A stretch of 64,000 bases of DNA from Hepsetus odoe (Eukaryota > Chordata > Actinopteri > Characiformes > Hepsetidae): positions 11,579,719 through 11,643,718 of the forward strand of contig CM029383.1 of assembly GCA_017165825.1 (NCBI GenBank), written 5' to 3'. Under the pieces are notes generated by a model that made no database searches, was not told the DNA's origin, and worked only from the letters and a program-made list of their open reading frames with translations. Positions 38,413-52,059 of this stretch are shown here, piece by piece; position 1 is the first letter of the stretch, and every line of letters starts with the position of its first letter. The position numbers and the translations under genes are program-made.

Positions 38413-40201
38413 CTTGACTTGACTATAAGCTGACAGACATCACATTTAGTACAAGCCTTTTATCCACCATCAGTCACTGATAAGGATAGTACTAACCAAG
38501 AAAATTAGGTATCAACAACAACAGCTTGAAACTTTATAGGTTAATTCCACACAAGCAGCATAATATCCATCCATCCATCCATTCATCCATCCATCCATCC
38601 AAAAATTCTCTTATCCTAACCACTGCTAATAAGGGTAACGGGTTGCTGTTGCCAATCCAGTGCTTATAGAATGGAGAAACACCCTGGACATGTTAGCAGC
38701 ATGAAAGTGAAAGATTATTGACTTTTAGCATTAATAATTAATAACTGTTGCTGAGCAGTCATAGGTGGAAGTAACATAATGAAAAATACAAATGTTAAGC
38801 AAATGCAGCCTATGAATCAGAACGAAACGTCCCAAGGTGATTTAGCACTTTCTATGAAAGCACTTAAACACCTGCCTGTGTTGGCTGAATTAGGAGGGAT
38901 CAGCCCAAAAATCTGACAGAAAAAGAGTAGAATACATGGTTTCATGTCTCTTTTTAAGTTTAAGCTTGGAGGCAGTGACCCTGCAAATGTGACTTGAGGG
39001 GTTCCATTGCTGTTGAGCTGCTTAAACATGCACAAACGTCTCCAAGAGCATTAATATCACACTGTGGAAGTATCCTCTTGCAAGAGGGCGCTCAGCATTA
39101 TGTCTCCTTTGATTTTAAGCACAATGTAGCATCAAGAGATGTTTGAACAAGACGTGCTAGAAAAAAAGAAATCTCCTCCAGTATAATTTTTAAAAAGCAG
39201 CGTACTTGCTTTTAAATCTTCTTAAGGTTTTGCTTCATATGCTTCTTTTAAAATGATGATCAGACCAAATGATATTAGGCATGCTGGGATGGCCCCTTGA
39301 ACATGTGGATATTCTCTCCCTCTCGCTTGCTTTCTGTTCTGATCCTGTGTATATCCTCCCTCTGAGAAGGCATTAGGAGCTGGCAGAAGGGGAGAAAGAA
39401 AGTGGAGGAATGCAAAAAGAACATGGATGCAGAGCTTTGGAAGACAAGCATAAACCGAACACACTCTGTGACCTTATATGGGCATCCAAATCATGATTAA
39501 GGCCCTGCTGACACATTTGCTGGAGATACAGGCAGAGCAGAGACTCTTTAGTCATGAATTCCTCATGTGGAGTAGCACATAATGAGTGAGTGTTTCTTGA
39601 TGGTTTATGAAAATGGAGCGTTATAAAAGGGGTCTGTTGGTTTACAGTTGAGACTTGGTGACATCTCATATGGTTCTGCATGTGTGCAACATGTGTATGA
39701 AGACTAGATCTGCTGGAGATATGCTGCAAGTATTATGAAGGTTCAGTACTAGGGTGCCTCTACAAATGGTAACAAGTTGCATAGTATATTCTTTCTACAA
39801 TCTTGGTCAACCTCTTCAGTGTTCTCCTGCCAAACACAACGACAAACTGAAACATTAATCTGGGTCTGGGTGACTAAGATGGAAAAACAGGATTTACTAG
39901 GGCAGGAGTGTCTCATCTGATTGTGCTTCTCATCTGATTGTGCTGCCAAACCACAAAGCAAAGGGAGCGTTCCAGAGGCCAATCTCTGTTTACCTGTTGG
40001 AACAACTGGAGGGACAAAACAGGGAATGATGTAGAAAGACAGCAGGAAAGTTGCAAGCTTGCAAGGTTCTCCCAAAGCTCAAGGTTTTATAAGCATTCCA
40101 CTCAGAATCAGTTCCAGTCAACAGCAGCTTTGACCTGCACTTTTGCATTGCAATATGCAAACCAAGAGCAGGTGTCTGGTGCAGGTGTGTATCCCAATGA
40201 G
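38413..40201. other. intergenic with (CATC)n and diverged SINE tail
   Basis: At 38567-38700 a (CATC)n run precedes a diverged antisense SINE tail (AACACCCTGGACATGTTAGC). Otherwise no gene or repeat recognised. Confidence 0.45.
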
Positions 40202-40980
40202 TCTTCTTCTTCTTCTTTTTCTTTTGGCTGCTCCCATTTAGGGGTCGCCACAGCGGAACAACCGTCTCCATTTCTTCAACCACCTGCATGTCCTCTCTCA
40301 CCACGTCCATAAACCTCCTCTTTGGTCTTCCTCTTTTCCTCTTTCATGGCAGCTCCATATTTAACATCCTCCTTCCAATATCCTCATATCTCCTCTGGAC
40401 ATGTCCAAACCAACGCAACCTTGCTTCTCTAAGGTTGTCTCAAAGACGTCTAACCTGAGCTGTCCCTTTAATATACTCATTTCTAATCCTGTCCATCCTC
40501 ATCACACCCAATGAAAATCTCAGCATCTTTAACTCTGACACCTCCAGTTCTGCCTCCTGTCTTTTCGTCATCTCCAAACCATACAACATAGCTGGTCTCA
40601 CTACTGTCCTGTAAACCTTCCCTTTTACTCTCGCTGGTACGCGTCTTTCACACATCACTCCAGCCACTCTTCTCCACCCATTCCAACCTGCCTTCACTCT
40701 CTTCTTCACCTCTCTTCCACACTCGCCGTTACACTGAACTGTTGATCTCAAGTATTTAAACTCCTCCACCTTTGTCACCTCTACTCCCTACATCCTAACC
40801 ACTCCACTTTCCTCCCTTTCATTCACACTCATATATTCTGTCTTTGTTCTACTCACTTTCATTCCTCTCCTCTCTAGAGCATATCTCCATCTCTCCAGGT
40901 TCTCCTCAAGCTGCTCCCTACTCTCACTGCAGATCACAATATCATCAGCAAACATCATCGTCATATCCCAAGACTGAGTA
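40202..40980 (-). mobile_element. RTE-clade LINE fragment with RT catalytic box
   Basis: Read on the minus strand from 40980: MMFADDIVICSESREQLEE carries the FADD form of the reverse-transcriptase catalytic box. It continues RRGMKVSRTKTEYMSVN, EFKYLRSTVQCNGECGRE and ELKMLRFSLGVMRMDRI, then the 3' end with GCTGCTCCCATTTAGGGG complement and a (CTT)n run at 40202-40220, the usual RTE tail read antisense. 5'-truncated before the FADD box and frameshifted. Confidence 0.87.
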
Positions 40981-40985
40981 AGCAA

Positions 40986-43900
40986 ACAAAAAGATAGATA
41001 TCATGGAATAATTAAGTAAAGAAATGGGGGAAAACAAGCATTTTATGTCTCTTTAATGTAAGGATTTCTAAAATGCTCTTTTGGGTGTATGTTGCTAAAA
41101 AAAAAAGCTGTCTTTATTTACCAGTCACTCATTATGTACAATATACTTTTAAATCCCTGTTACAGAAAACAGCTCTTTAAAAATTTAAGTGTTCATTTAA
41201 ATGTTCTTTAGAGAGCTAAAAGATGTGATCCTGTGGCATTGCTTCAAACCTTTTTGGTTGTGGAATTATCTCAACCAATTTTTTAGTTTGTTTGTACAGG
41301 TTTCAATGGGATACTTGTACTTGCTTAACAAATGAACCTTGGACTGGAATGCTGGAACACGGACTACTTCTAAGTTCACTGCTGAAAGAACAAGCTGCTG
41401 CTGATAATGGCAGACAAGCAATAAAATGATAATGAAGCAATACTGATTTTGGCACATGTCTTGCAGATTGTGTTCTGATCAGGGATCCATGACCTAAAGG
41501 ATTCAATTCAAATTGACAGGCCATCCAGTTATAAAAGGTAGAAATCAATAATTGTGATGTATGGTAAACATCTATATTTTAGAACAAAGAAAGAAAAAAA
41601 AGCAAAGAAAGGGGAGGATAATATATTTATTTAAGAATGGTCGCTATAATAGAGCGCTTGTATCCTTGCCATATTTCTTACTAATCAGGCAAGGACAAAG
41701 AGACAAAGCACCTGCCACAAAGCCCAAACTCTAGTGCAGAGCTAACTGGAGCCAACTGGAGTAGAAATTCAAACTTATATCTGTTTGTTTGACTGTGTCT
41801 GTATGCAAATGGGGAGAGCAGAGTTTGATGTTCAAAATAGGGATCTCATAGATTACAATCAAAAAGTGGTGAGGCATTATGCTTTTTTTTAAACCTTTTT
41901 TATACAATCAGGATTTAATATCATCAGCTTGATTAGATGCAAGCTGACAGTCTTTTCATAGATATTGTCCACATGAGTTTTAAAGAACCTAAGGTCCTGT
42001 TTTTTTATTTTGGATGGGATGCCAAAATGCAGATAAAAGTTACATTTGCACAAATATCTGTGCTGACAGAACCTTCAACTAAATTCTTGGAAATTTCATT
42101 CCATTCCACTGTGTTGTTTTTTTCCCAAAAGAACTTGACACCCCACATACTCCCCCGATCCAAATCCCTGTGTGATTCCCTATGGGATTTCCCCCCAAGG
42201 GTCAAAGGTCAACTGTTTTCATTTATTTATCAGCTCACCTTTTGCAAGGCACTTTTGGATATTCCACTTCCTTTGGAAGGAGATTTCTGGAAAAGTTATT
42301 TGATTTCCCCTGATTGTATTGAAAGAGAGTCATGTCATTTTAAGTAGGGCTGAGGGAAAGTTCACTCACTCGCTTAATGACTTTGGTGAAGAAGACTATC
42401 CATCTTTCTCTCTGCGTGCTTTAAGAAGGAACCACAGGACCTGGCTGCCCCTGACAGCTACATGGGGTTCATTCAGTACACACTTTGGCAGAGTCAACGT
42501 CTAGGGAAATACAGTATTATGCTTTCATACACAGGCAACTGGTGGGTTGTTTGGAGAGGAAAGATCTTTTATTGTGGTCTATCACGTCAAGATGAGTGTA
42601 ATGAATTAGTGTAGAGTTTTGTAAACCATCAGAGATGTAAACCTGAGCCAGCTGTGTGACGTTATACTTTATTGTATCTGAGAGAGAGGCGCAATGAGTG
42701 ACTTCGAACAGCATCACCACATGGTTCAAGCATTTGACAATCTAAACAATGCCATAATCTGTTGATGCTTTTTCAAATGTCAAATGTTAGTGCTTGCAAT
42801 GTTTTTGGTTAAAGCTTGAAGTTTTCAAGGCCCAAAAGCTTGAACATGTTGTGTCACCTTGGGCTGTTTGGGATAACACTAACAAACATGGCAGGTATTA
42901 TTGTTTGTGATTCCATTACATACCTTCTATAGCCTGTTAAATGAAATTCAGGTAGATATTCACATTTTTAACATTACGAAACTGTTCATTTGGAAGCAAA
43001 GTGGGTACAGAACATTTTTTTCACAGTTAATTGAATCTGGAATACTTCCATCCTTATCTTTCACTACCATCTCCTCATACGGCTGTGTGACCTTTCAGTG
43101 TACAATGTAGAACAGCATCCTTACAGATGAGATCAAAAATAAATCAGCCAGTGCATTGTCAGCTCAAGATGGAATTATGGAAGAAAAACCAAGGGCTGGA
43201 GATATGAAGAGCCAAACTGAGAACCTTTGAGTCTGTCAAAGGATTGCATAAGTAAGATCACATGCAAATCCAGTCCCTTTGGTTTAAAAAAAGTTGAGGC
43301 TGTGATCCTTTATAATGCTCTCCTTAAGCTTTAAAGGATTCAAACTTTCTGTTTCTTAAAAACTTGAAGGACTATGGGCTAAGTGACGAAGCTCTGCTTT
43401 CTGAAACAAACTTACAGTTCTTTTGTTTTCCCTGATAATTTTTCATGCAGCACTTTCGAAGGAGACTTTATTAATGTAGGTCTTTGTTCATTCAGGAGAC
43501 ACCTGTATTTACAGCTGTAAATCTGCTCTCTCACACTCACTCTCATTCTGCTTCTTTCCCTCTCGCTCTCTTATGTTTCCTTTTTTTTGTTACATTTAAA
43601 AAAAGGAAACATATAACTTTTCTTTACAAGTTTCTTCTAAGACAAGTCTATTTTTGCTTTTCTTATTCCTTTCCACTACCAGAGAACATTTATGTACATT
43701 TAACAAAGACAAACATGCAGACTTTTACTTTTTTTTCCCCAGGCCTGGATTATCAAAAGGCTGTGCTCCCCCATATTAATCCCTTTTAAGGCTTAGTCCT
43801 TAGCACTAAATTCTGCCCCAGCCATGTAGATTATGAATGGGGTGTGCTTGGGTTAGTGTGCGCTGGGGAAAAGGGGAATCAGGGGGAACATTTAGATTTT

Positions 43901-46900
43901 TTGGTCCAGAGAAGTATGTGTGGAGAAAACAAACAGCCTCTTCGCAGCTGGCTGCCATGTTGCGTGTGAGCACTTTGTCACCCTCAGGCCTGAGATCCTG
44001 TGAAAATACACACACATGCATGCACACACAAACGCACACACACTGGTTCAACACTTGCACCAAACTATAAAAGTACAGTAGGAATCTGACTTTAGGAATG
44101 TAAGGAAAAATGTAAAAACCCATTTGATTTGCACCAGCCCTGCTCTGTTCATTAAGAAACAACAATGCCGAGCTGCTTTATAAGGAATACCATTTGCCAT
44201 GCTTACTGTGCTTACCATGCTCCTGTTCCCCAGACTACTGAGCAGTAATTCCACAACCACCATTTCCGGTGTCATTCCATTCACCTGTTTTTACCCCTAC
44301 TAAAGAGTTGCCAGTCTGACTCATGTTTGTCTGTTCCTTGTTTGTATCTGATGGTGTGTTGGTAGATGACCTTAGTTTGTTCAACTGTTTAAACTGAACT
44401 AAAAGTCTTCTTTTGTAATAGCCATGCACTTGCACATCCATGCCTCTTTCACTTTCCTGCACACCAACATGATGATAGACAATAGAATAGAATAGAAAAG
44501 AATAGAATAGAATAGTATTTTGCATTGGGAGTCACAATGACAATTTCAGCACAGCTTTTTCAGCCTCTAACAGGTTAATCTGAGCATGGTTTTGGTCCTG
44601 GTGTTAAGAAACTCACAGCTTAACTTGTTTATTCATTTGCATTCTGTTAGTTTCTGAAAAAAAAATCCACATTTTCAGTATTCTTTATATACACAAAATA
44701 TGCTTTTTTGTACTAAAACATTTTTTTTCACAAGTGGACATTGTACTTTGCATAGCTAAAGACAATTGTAACAGAATTTGTAACCCCCTTACTTCTTACT
44801 GAAGAACATCATTCAGTGGCATTACCTACATAAGCAAGTCTGCATGAAGAGTGTGATGATTTACACATTTGCCTAGTGTTTGCACACTGCTAATTAGTGG
44901 TACACTCTAATTATATAACCTCTGATATAGCCTCTCAGGTCCAGAGCCAAATTAAAGGATCAGACTTTAGACTCCGAACATCTTGAGCCAGTAGATTTGA
45001 AATATTTGTTTCGCCAGACCTTTCCTTGAATGCAATTACTGATCATTTTGATGGTGCCTAACTTTTTATTTTAATGGTGCTTAACGTTTTATCTTCAAGT
45101 ATTAATATTAGTCAGGCTCATACAAATTCACTGTGAAGACAATGCTTAGTTTAGAGCATAATTATAATCCTTTTCTGGAGACTGGCCTGTAAAGCTTCTG
45201 AGGAGCGAAGTTTTAGGCTTACTCCAGGTCAGATGGACTAAACCGCAAGAGTGCAGTCTCTGGCCTGCTCTGACACATGAAGATAAACTGGCGCTGGGGG
45301 TCTCAGGGGAGCTGGCTTGGATCAGTCAGCAGCCCCTGATGCTCCATCACAGGCCTCTCTGGAGAGAGATTTGGCCTGAAGGGTGAAAAGTGGAGGGAGA
45401 GGGGGGCTCCAGCAGCTGCTTCTGGTTGTGTCTGGTTGTGCACATGCACAGACACACATGCACACACCTTTTGCCTTGTGAAAAACATGTAGGGCAGTGG
45501 ACTGTGTTATTTTTGAGCCAGGAGTGCAGTTTGGTGTTAAATCTCATAAACATGACTTGGGCTACTTCCAGCAATTATCCCACAGGTGACCATCGTGCTC
45601 CTTATGCAGAAATTGACCATTTGTGCTTTGATCTATGTCCACATAAAACCATCCAGTCACTTTAGTGCTGTTTAATTAAGGGCTTTTGCATGTGCAAATC
45701 ACTTCGTATGAGCTGTAACAGTCAGGTGTAGTTTCTTCGTGGTCAATTCCCTGTTAATGTTCCAGAACTTACATGCACTAATCATTTTAACATCTTGGCC
45801 CATTAAGTGGAATGGATTCTAACAGTCAGTGATAGTGCCTCTTCTACATATGAATAAAGGGCTCTGCATACTGCTCTTTGCAAGGGATAAGATTTTGAGT
45901 AGAGTGCTCTAAAGGTAAGGTTCCTTACTGACTCTCTGCTGAGTCAGTCATGATAAGCTGTCAGAATTAACAAGGGCTGGACAAAGCAGACTAAAAACAT
46001 CCTACAATTAAACTGCTGCTGCTTCCAAGAAACAATGACTCAAGTAGAAGTGAGTGCAGTTACCAGAAAACAACTTAGTAAAAGTGTGAGCTCTTTGTAA
46101 ACCAACTCCTCAAATGGCAACTCCTCAAGTACTGAGACCACTGTAAAACTGCAGCAGAGCTGTAATTTAGTGCAATGTCTTTCTTTTATTTAGGTCCTTA
46201 GGGGCCTAAAATTAAATGCTAAAGCTCCAAAGTGTGAGTTATAAACACAGCAAGACAGCATAAGTACAGACCGTGGTAAAATTAGCAAAATAACTGAAAC
46301 TATGGTGACTTGATATACACATTTTCCAGGACCAGTCACCGTTTGTGGTGACCTGTCCCAAGCAGGAGATGTCCAAGAAAATGTCCAGATTTTCCAACTT
46401 TGTATTAAAAACAGACCTGGAAGAAAGACAGGCAGCGAGCTCACATTGTTACGTTTTTAGCCAACAGAGGAGTTTGGTTGCTCACTAAAGTAGCTTTATT
46501 TCAATTTCCTTCTACGACTAATCACTTGCTCACTTAGTTTAAGAGAAAACTCAGGCAGAAACTAGGAAGTGTCAAGTGAATCCAGAATATCACCACAAAT
46601 GTTTTACAGACAGGAGGGAAGTCAGGGCCAGAATCAGAATGGTATCGTAATAGCGGGTGATCTACTTGAATGCAGCATCATGCAATCCATTAATAAACTG
46701 CACCTTTAAAGCCCTTTTACTTTTAAATGTAAAAATGTAAAATGCCATTTGTTTGTCAGGCATCGAGTGCTAATGTGGGCCACCTTTGTAACTTGTTTAA
46801 CAAATTATTGATTGGGAATATGAAAAGAAATAAGTCTATCCTGGGGTCTAATCCCAAACCACTAGGCCTCTGCTGACTCATTTAGTGGACTTTGGAAAAT

Positions 46901-48174
46901 AAAAAAGAGTGCATACCCATTACAATGTTGTTTGCCCACAAGAGCACAAATAACCTACTTAGTAACAGAAATGTAGGTTTCCTGAGGCCTTCATATATAG
47001 TAAACATGTCATAATTATCACAATCATTCAAATGCAAAAAGACCAGCTGATCAGTCTACTAGCCAGTTATAAAGTATTGTGTATCATGCTGATGTCCCAG
47101 ACATGTGAGCGTCTGCTCAAGTATTACTAGGCTAACCATGAAGCCGAGAGTCTGGCTCCCTCACTTCAAAAATTGAGTTTTCCTGTGGTTTAATCCACCA
47201 TAATGACCAGAGACATAAAGCTGTTGGCAGCAGGAGGTGTGTAAATCATTTGGAGTTTGCTTGCCAGTGCTGTCTTATTTGGGTGCCAACCAACATGAGC
47301 TGTTCTTGGGCATCTGAATATTTCTTTAGTCTGGCTGTGCTGTGTCCAGTTCAGAAAATCATCTGCAATCAACGTCATAGAACTGTCATTCTACATGAAG
47401 TGCCCATTTAGAGTGTAAAAGTCTAATAAACGGCTTCTCTTCATTTGATTTGTCTTGGCATCACTACATGAAGGCAGTTCTTAATTTATTCTGTTCTCTG
47501 CATCTGATGCCTATTATATATTAATGTGTATTAATTTCTGCATCATGGATGGATTTAATATGCGATTTTCTGGTAATATAAGCATATTTTGTGGCTGATG
47601 ATCCAAATGGCTTTGATCTTAAGAATTAAAAGGCCTCCACTATAACACCATGAACAATTTTACTGCACTTATTTTAATAAGTGGTATCAGGTAGAGAGTC
47701 TTTGTTTCTCATGTCATTTGGCTTCATATCTCTTGGTCAGCTTTGGTCTGCATCAGCCTGCTTCGTTAGAGAAACACCCAGACACACCCAAGTGAAGACA
47801 GCTCCACCAAGTGGGCTTCTTGGGTATTGAATTGCTGTATACTGCAGTAGGGTTTACTAATGTAGCTATGTTCTAATGTCTGCTAATGTTTTGTGGATTT
47901 AAAAGTAACCACTGTCCCAGCATTTCTAAACAAGAGCTATAGAAATGAGTTTAGTCTTAGTATTCATGTAGGATATTGCAATTAGAATGACTGATGATAA
48001 TTAGAATGATTCCTGAACACTGAGTATCAAGCTGTTTTTTGTGGAGTCAAGTCTTTGTCAATAAGTGTTATCCAAAACACCGTACAATCAAATCTCATCT
48101 TAAAATCTAATATCACTATAGTTAAAAAAACCCCTCTAATATCTAATTTTTAAAAATGTCAATTGGGGGAGGAA
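40986..48174. other. intergenic, nothing firmly recognised
   Basis: About 7.2 kb with remarkably few identifiable repeats: an (AATAG)n run at 44486-44516, a CA-rich patch near 44008-44042 and otherwise unassigned AT-rich sequence. No supported exon or RNA gene. A composite TGCTGAGTCA/TGATAAG motif pair lies at 45937-45957. Confidence 0.4.
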
Positions 48175-48475
48175 TGCATGGTGGCACAGTGGGTACTTTT
48201 GTTGCCTCACAGTGAGAAGGTCCTGGCTTCAATTCCCAAGCAGGGCGGTCTGGGTCCTTGACATGTGGAATGTTCTTCCTGTGTCTGTGACTGTTTCTTC
48301 TGGATGCTCCGGTTTCCTCCAGCCATCCAAAGACGAACGTCAGGTGGATTGGAGATACTTAATTGCCCCCCAGATGTGAGTGTGTTTGTCTGCATGTTTG
48401 CCCTGAGATGGACTGGTGACCTGTATGGGGTATTTTCACCTTTGAGTATCAGTCGATCCCAAGGCAGAGTTAAGA
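48175..48475 (+). mobile_element. third tRNA-derived SINE family, near full length
   Basis: Head GGTGGCACAGTGGGTACTTT, B-box GGCTTCAATTCCC, body GGCGGTCTGGGTCCTTGAC, CTCCGGTTTCCTCCAGCC, AATTGCCCCCCAGATGTGAG, then the tail AGATGGACTGGTGACCTGTA. This shows the native context of the tail that other elements here share. Confidence 0.82.
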
Positions 48476-49945
48476 GGTTCTTGGCTGGAGGATTTTATCA
48501 CTTTAGACGTGCAGACAGAGGGTGACAGAAATATATATTGGTGCCCTGCCAAGGAAATGCTAAAACCTCAAAAACTCCATCAAGTATCTGACTGGTCACA
48601 CTTTTTTACTACAGCACAGCCTTCCAGCTGTCAAAGTCCTTTTTATGTCTTCCCAAGGTGTCTCCCCCTTCTGATCTGTTTGAAAGTGGAAGAGGAGAAA
48701 TTTAACATGAATTCGTTTGAAATGTATATATCGTTGATGTTTTTGTAACCATTGAAACAGTCTCAAATCTGTCTGTAACACTGTTTGACTGTGTATCACT
48801 GAAATAAACAAATACAACTAAAAGAATACAATTCCAGAATTATTTAGCTTTTTCACAAGTTATAAAACCAGATTTCTGATTTTTTTTTTTAAACCGGAAG
48901 TTTTTTATTTGTTTCTTTTTAAACAGTGTCCATGCAGTTGTTTTAATATAATAGTCAACTTAAAGCAAGGAAGCCATTAAAGGACAAAAGATCAAAGGAA
49001 CAATTTGGATGTGTTGATTTCTGTACCAGAAAATTGAATGTTATAAGCATTTCAGACACAAACGGATTTTAGAAGAAGCAGTCATCAAGGCTGCCTTTAA
49101 ATGCAATCTTGACTGCTCATTAAAATGAACAAGGTTGGCAGCCTGAAACTCTTAAAAGGCATGGGATCATCTTCCAGCCTGTACCAAGACACTGCGTGCC
49201 AGTAATCATCTATGGCTGTGGGGTAAAAAATGACCTGGTATGTCAAAAATGACCCCAGTTGTATTGCAGAAACTTTCATGCACTTGAAGCATGCAACTAA
49301 AGGCCCAAACTAGCTATGATATTTGACACCTGAATTTAATTAAGTAGCATCAGTTTTAATGGTCAACCAATTGGGTCAAGGTCCGTCTAAACCAGTGACG
49401 CTGTTTGTACACCAGTGTTGTAGTGATGGACTTCTACAGATGATTAGGCCTTTTGATAAAAATCTTGGGAAACTTTTTGTGGCTGAATTTTGTGGCTGAA
49501 ATGTGTTGTTTAGTTACTTAACTATGAATTTAGTTACTTCTGCACACATGTTTTACACATACTGTAAATAGTATAATGAATAACTGTCCTGTGTAGCTTA
49601 TTTATATTTTATTGTCGTGCTAGCCAACTGGACATCATTTTGAAGATGTCTGTTTTTGATTGTCTTCAAAAGCATTTGTGTGCATGAGTGTAAGTTGTAT
49701 TTTGGGCAGGTTTGCTTTTGCGTGCGAGTCTTCGACCACTCCAGTGTACGTGTGTGGTAGGTTTGGTTTGAAAGCTCTGCTCATGCTTTGGTTTGTAAAA
49801 CTCTACTCATCATGAGAGGAAGCATAGCATAAGAGTGAGTAAAACAATAAAAGTGTAAACAGAGCCCTTTAAATGCACTTTTGTGAAAGGTGAGTGTGGC
49901 AGATTCTCACATTAACAACCCTTCTTGCCTACATGTAGCTCCAGC
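48476..49945. other. intergenic, nothing recognised
   Basis: AT-rich, no supported feature. Confidence 0.4.
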
Positions 49946-49957
49946 ATTATAGGAATA

Positions 49958-50077
49958 TCCATCCATCCATCCATTATCTGCTGCTTGTCCCAAACGGGGG
50001 CCCCGGGGGAGTGCTGGCGTCCAACACAGCGCACACAGGGCGAGGACGGGGGACGCACCCTGAACAGGTCGCCAGCC
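49958..50077 (-). mobile_element. 120-bp tail-only SINE with target-site duplication
   Basis: Complement of the shared tail only: CCATCCATCCATTATCTGC, GTCCAACACAGCGCACACAG, CCCTGAACAGGTCGCCAGCC. The direct repeat ATTATAGGAATA (49946-49957 and 50078-50089) flanks it exactly, so it is an independent 5'-truncated insertion. Confidence 0.92.
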
Positions 50078-50089
50078 ATTATAGGAATA

Positions 50090-50737
50090 GTCCTGCAAAA
50101 TAATCCCCCAAACTAATTCAAAATATTTTACTTCATCTGTACAAGGTAATTACCATGGACATTGCAATACCACTGTAAATAAAATGTGTAAAAAATCTGT
50201 ATTTTCCCTGTTTTAACAGTATTCATACTGTATTTAAATACTACTGTACTGTACCTGATCAGCTGATTACTGTATTTGTAAAAAAAAAACTATTTTTCCT
50301 CATGTATGTATTTCTAATGTACAGCTTTAATGTGCTCTAAAGTGCCACCGCAGCTGTCTGCTTTAGTACAACATACAGATACAAGATACAGGCGCTGGAC
50401 TAGACCTTCACAAGGTACTGGTAAAGTCATGGCATATTTATGAGTGTAAGCGGCTGCTTGGGTTTGGATGCTCATGCTTTCGATCAGTGGGGACACACAA
50501 CAAGAGGATTTAAAAAGTTTTCTCACACAGCTGCTCTGTCCCGGGATCCTACTTTTCTCCTGTTAAATGTTGCTGTTGTGTAGGGAACCTCTCGCCACAC
50601 CAGGCACACACAGGAGAAAGTGTGAGGCAGATGGACGGAAATGTCTGGCGTTGGCACCGAATAAGTAGTCAGTAAATAATGCACTGAACCGACATGGTTT
50701 ATTTCCTGCCTGAATTATACAGGACAAGTGAATGTAC
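50090..50737. other. intergenic, nothing recognised
   Basis: AT-rich, no supported feature. Confidence 0.4.
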
Positions 50738-50850
50738 ACTACTGTGAAAAAGTATATCCCCCTTTACTGAGTTAATCTCTGTAAAAGTATAACACAAAAT
50801 AATTTCCGATCTTCAGAAAATGAAGACAACCCGAGTGAACACAAAAGGGA
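50738..50850. mobile_element. possible DNA-transposon end
   Basis: ACTACTGTGAAAAAGTATAT followed by CCCCCTTTACTGA resembles the terminal sequence of a common fish DNA-transposon/MITE group. Only one end is seen. Confidence 0.35.
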
Positions 50851-50858
50851 GAGGGAGC

Positions 50859-50860
<2 letters not shown>

Positions 50861-50916
<56 letters not shown>
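50861..50916. repeat. (GA)n microsatellite
   Basis: About 56 bp of GA dinucleotides; homopurine mirror-repeat DNA. Confidence 0.97.
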
Positions 50917-50918
<2 letters not shown>

Positions 50919-51007
50919 CATTTGACTGTATAGAGATACAATAAAGGGAATCTATCTGGTCCCACAATGTGTGTATATGAAGGTCATTAATACTAATAGT
51001 CATTATG

Positions 51008-51220
51008 AAACATGACACAGCACACAGTGAAACACAACAAAATTCAACCTCTGCTTTTCACCTGCACACACACAATGCAGCAGGGGGTAGCTATTTAAAG
51101 CTGCGGAGCAGTGATAGGGATGGTCCTTGCTCAAGGGTACCTCAGGGCAACCTACTGGTCTGTGATGTGAGCCCACAACCTTTCGATCCTTGGGCCTAAA
51201 CTCTAGGTCACCGCTGCCCC
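51008..51220 (-). mobile_element. tRNA-derived SINE type A (diverged)
   Basis: Minus orientation: CACAGTGAAACACAACAAAA at the left, TGCTCAAGGGTACCTCAGGG in the body, and head complement AACTCTAGGTCACCGCTGCC at the right. Confidence 0.8.
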
Positions 51221-51331
51221 ACTTTTAAAAACCCAAATATGTAACATCTACTGATAGTACATTCTCAGTATATTGTTACTAAGATTGATAGTGGTGGTGG
51301 TGAAGGGGTAAAGTGGGTGTGAGCTGAAAAA

Positions 51332-51561
51332 TGAAAGTGACAACCCTTGTCATTGCAAGGTCACAGCACAGCACACAGTTAACCACAACAAAAGTGGACC
51401 TCTGCATTTAACCCATGCAAGCACTGTGCAGCTATTGAAAGCGCCTGGGGAGCAGTAACAGGGACGGTACCTTACTCACGGCAACCTACTGGTGTGGAAT
51501 CAAACCCACAATCTTCAGGGCAATGCAGGGGCAACTCCCTAACCACTAGGCCACCGCTGCC
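51332..51561 (-). mobile_element. tRNA-derived SINE type A
   Basis: Minus orientation: GAAAGTGACAACCCTTGTC at the left, GCTATTGAAAGCGCCTGGGG in the body, CTAACCACTAGGCCACCGCT at the right. It lies 111 bp from the previous copy in the same orientation. Confidence 0.88.
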
Positions 51562-52059
51562 TGAGAGAAGTAGAAATCCAAAAACATCATCCATCATTCA
51601 TATCCTTGGTCCAAAACTATGACTGTAACAGCACACACCCTGCAATAGCATATATTTCTTTGCTATTCAGATGTTAAAATATATTAATGCTGTAAGAATT
51701 TATCAACCTAATTATTAAGCAGAAAGTATTTTTTAAAATTAGATGTATTAAGAAAAATCTTAGCAAACCTGTATTCCATCTTATCTTAAGAGTGATGCAG
51801 AAACTGATTTCCCTCATTGTAGTTATAATCTCTGGGGTTTTATGTGTTTGTGAGCTGTGTTTCATTCCTTGTGTTTCAAAATGTGTCTATTAGACAAGGC
51901 ACAATATCAGTAGTGCACCTGAATATTAACTGCAAGCAGGCGTATCTTTTCAGCAGCGGGAGGCTGTGGAGCATTAATGGAGAACTACTCATGTGAAGCT
52001 CACACACTCACATTTAAGCATAACCACACGTGTACTAGGTTTGAAAAAAAATAAAAATG

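Noticed and set aside
42000..42347. 136-codon + strand open frame at 41937-42347 as a gene
   Set aside because: No recognisable domain, no splice context and AT-driven composition; likely chance.
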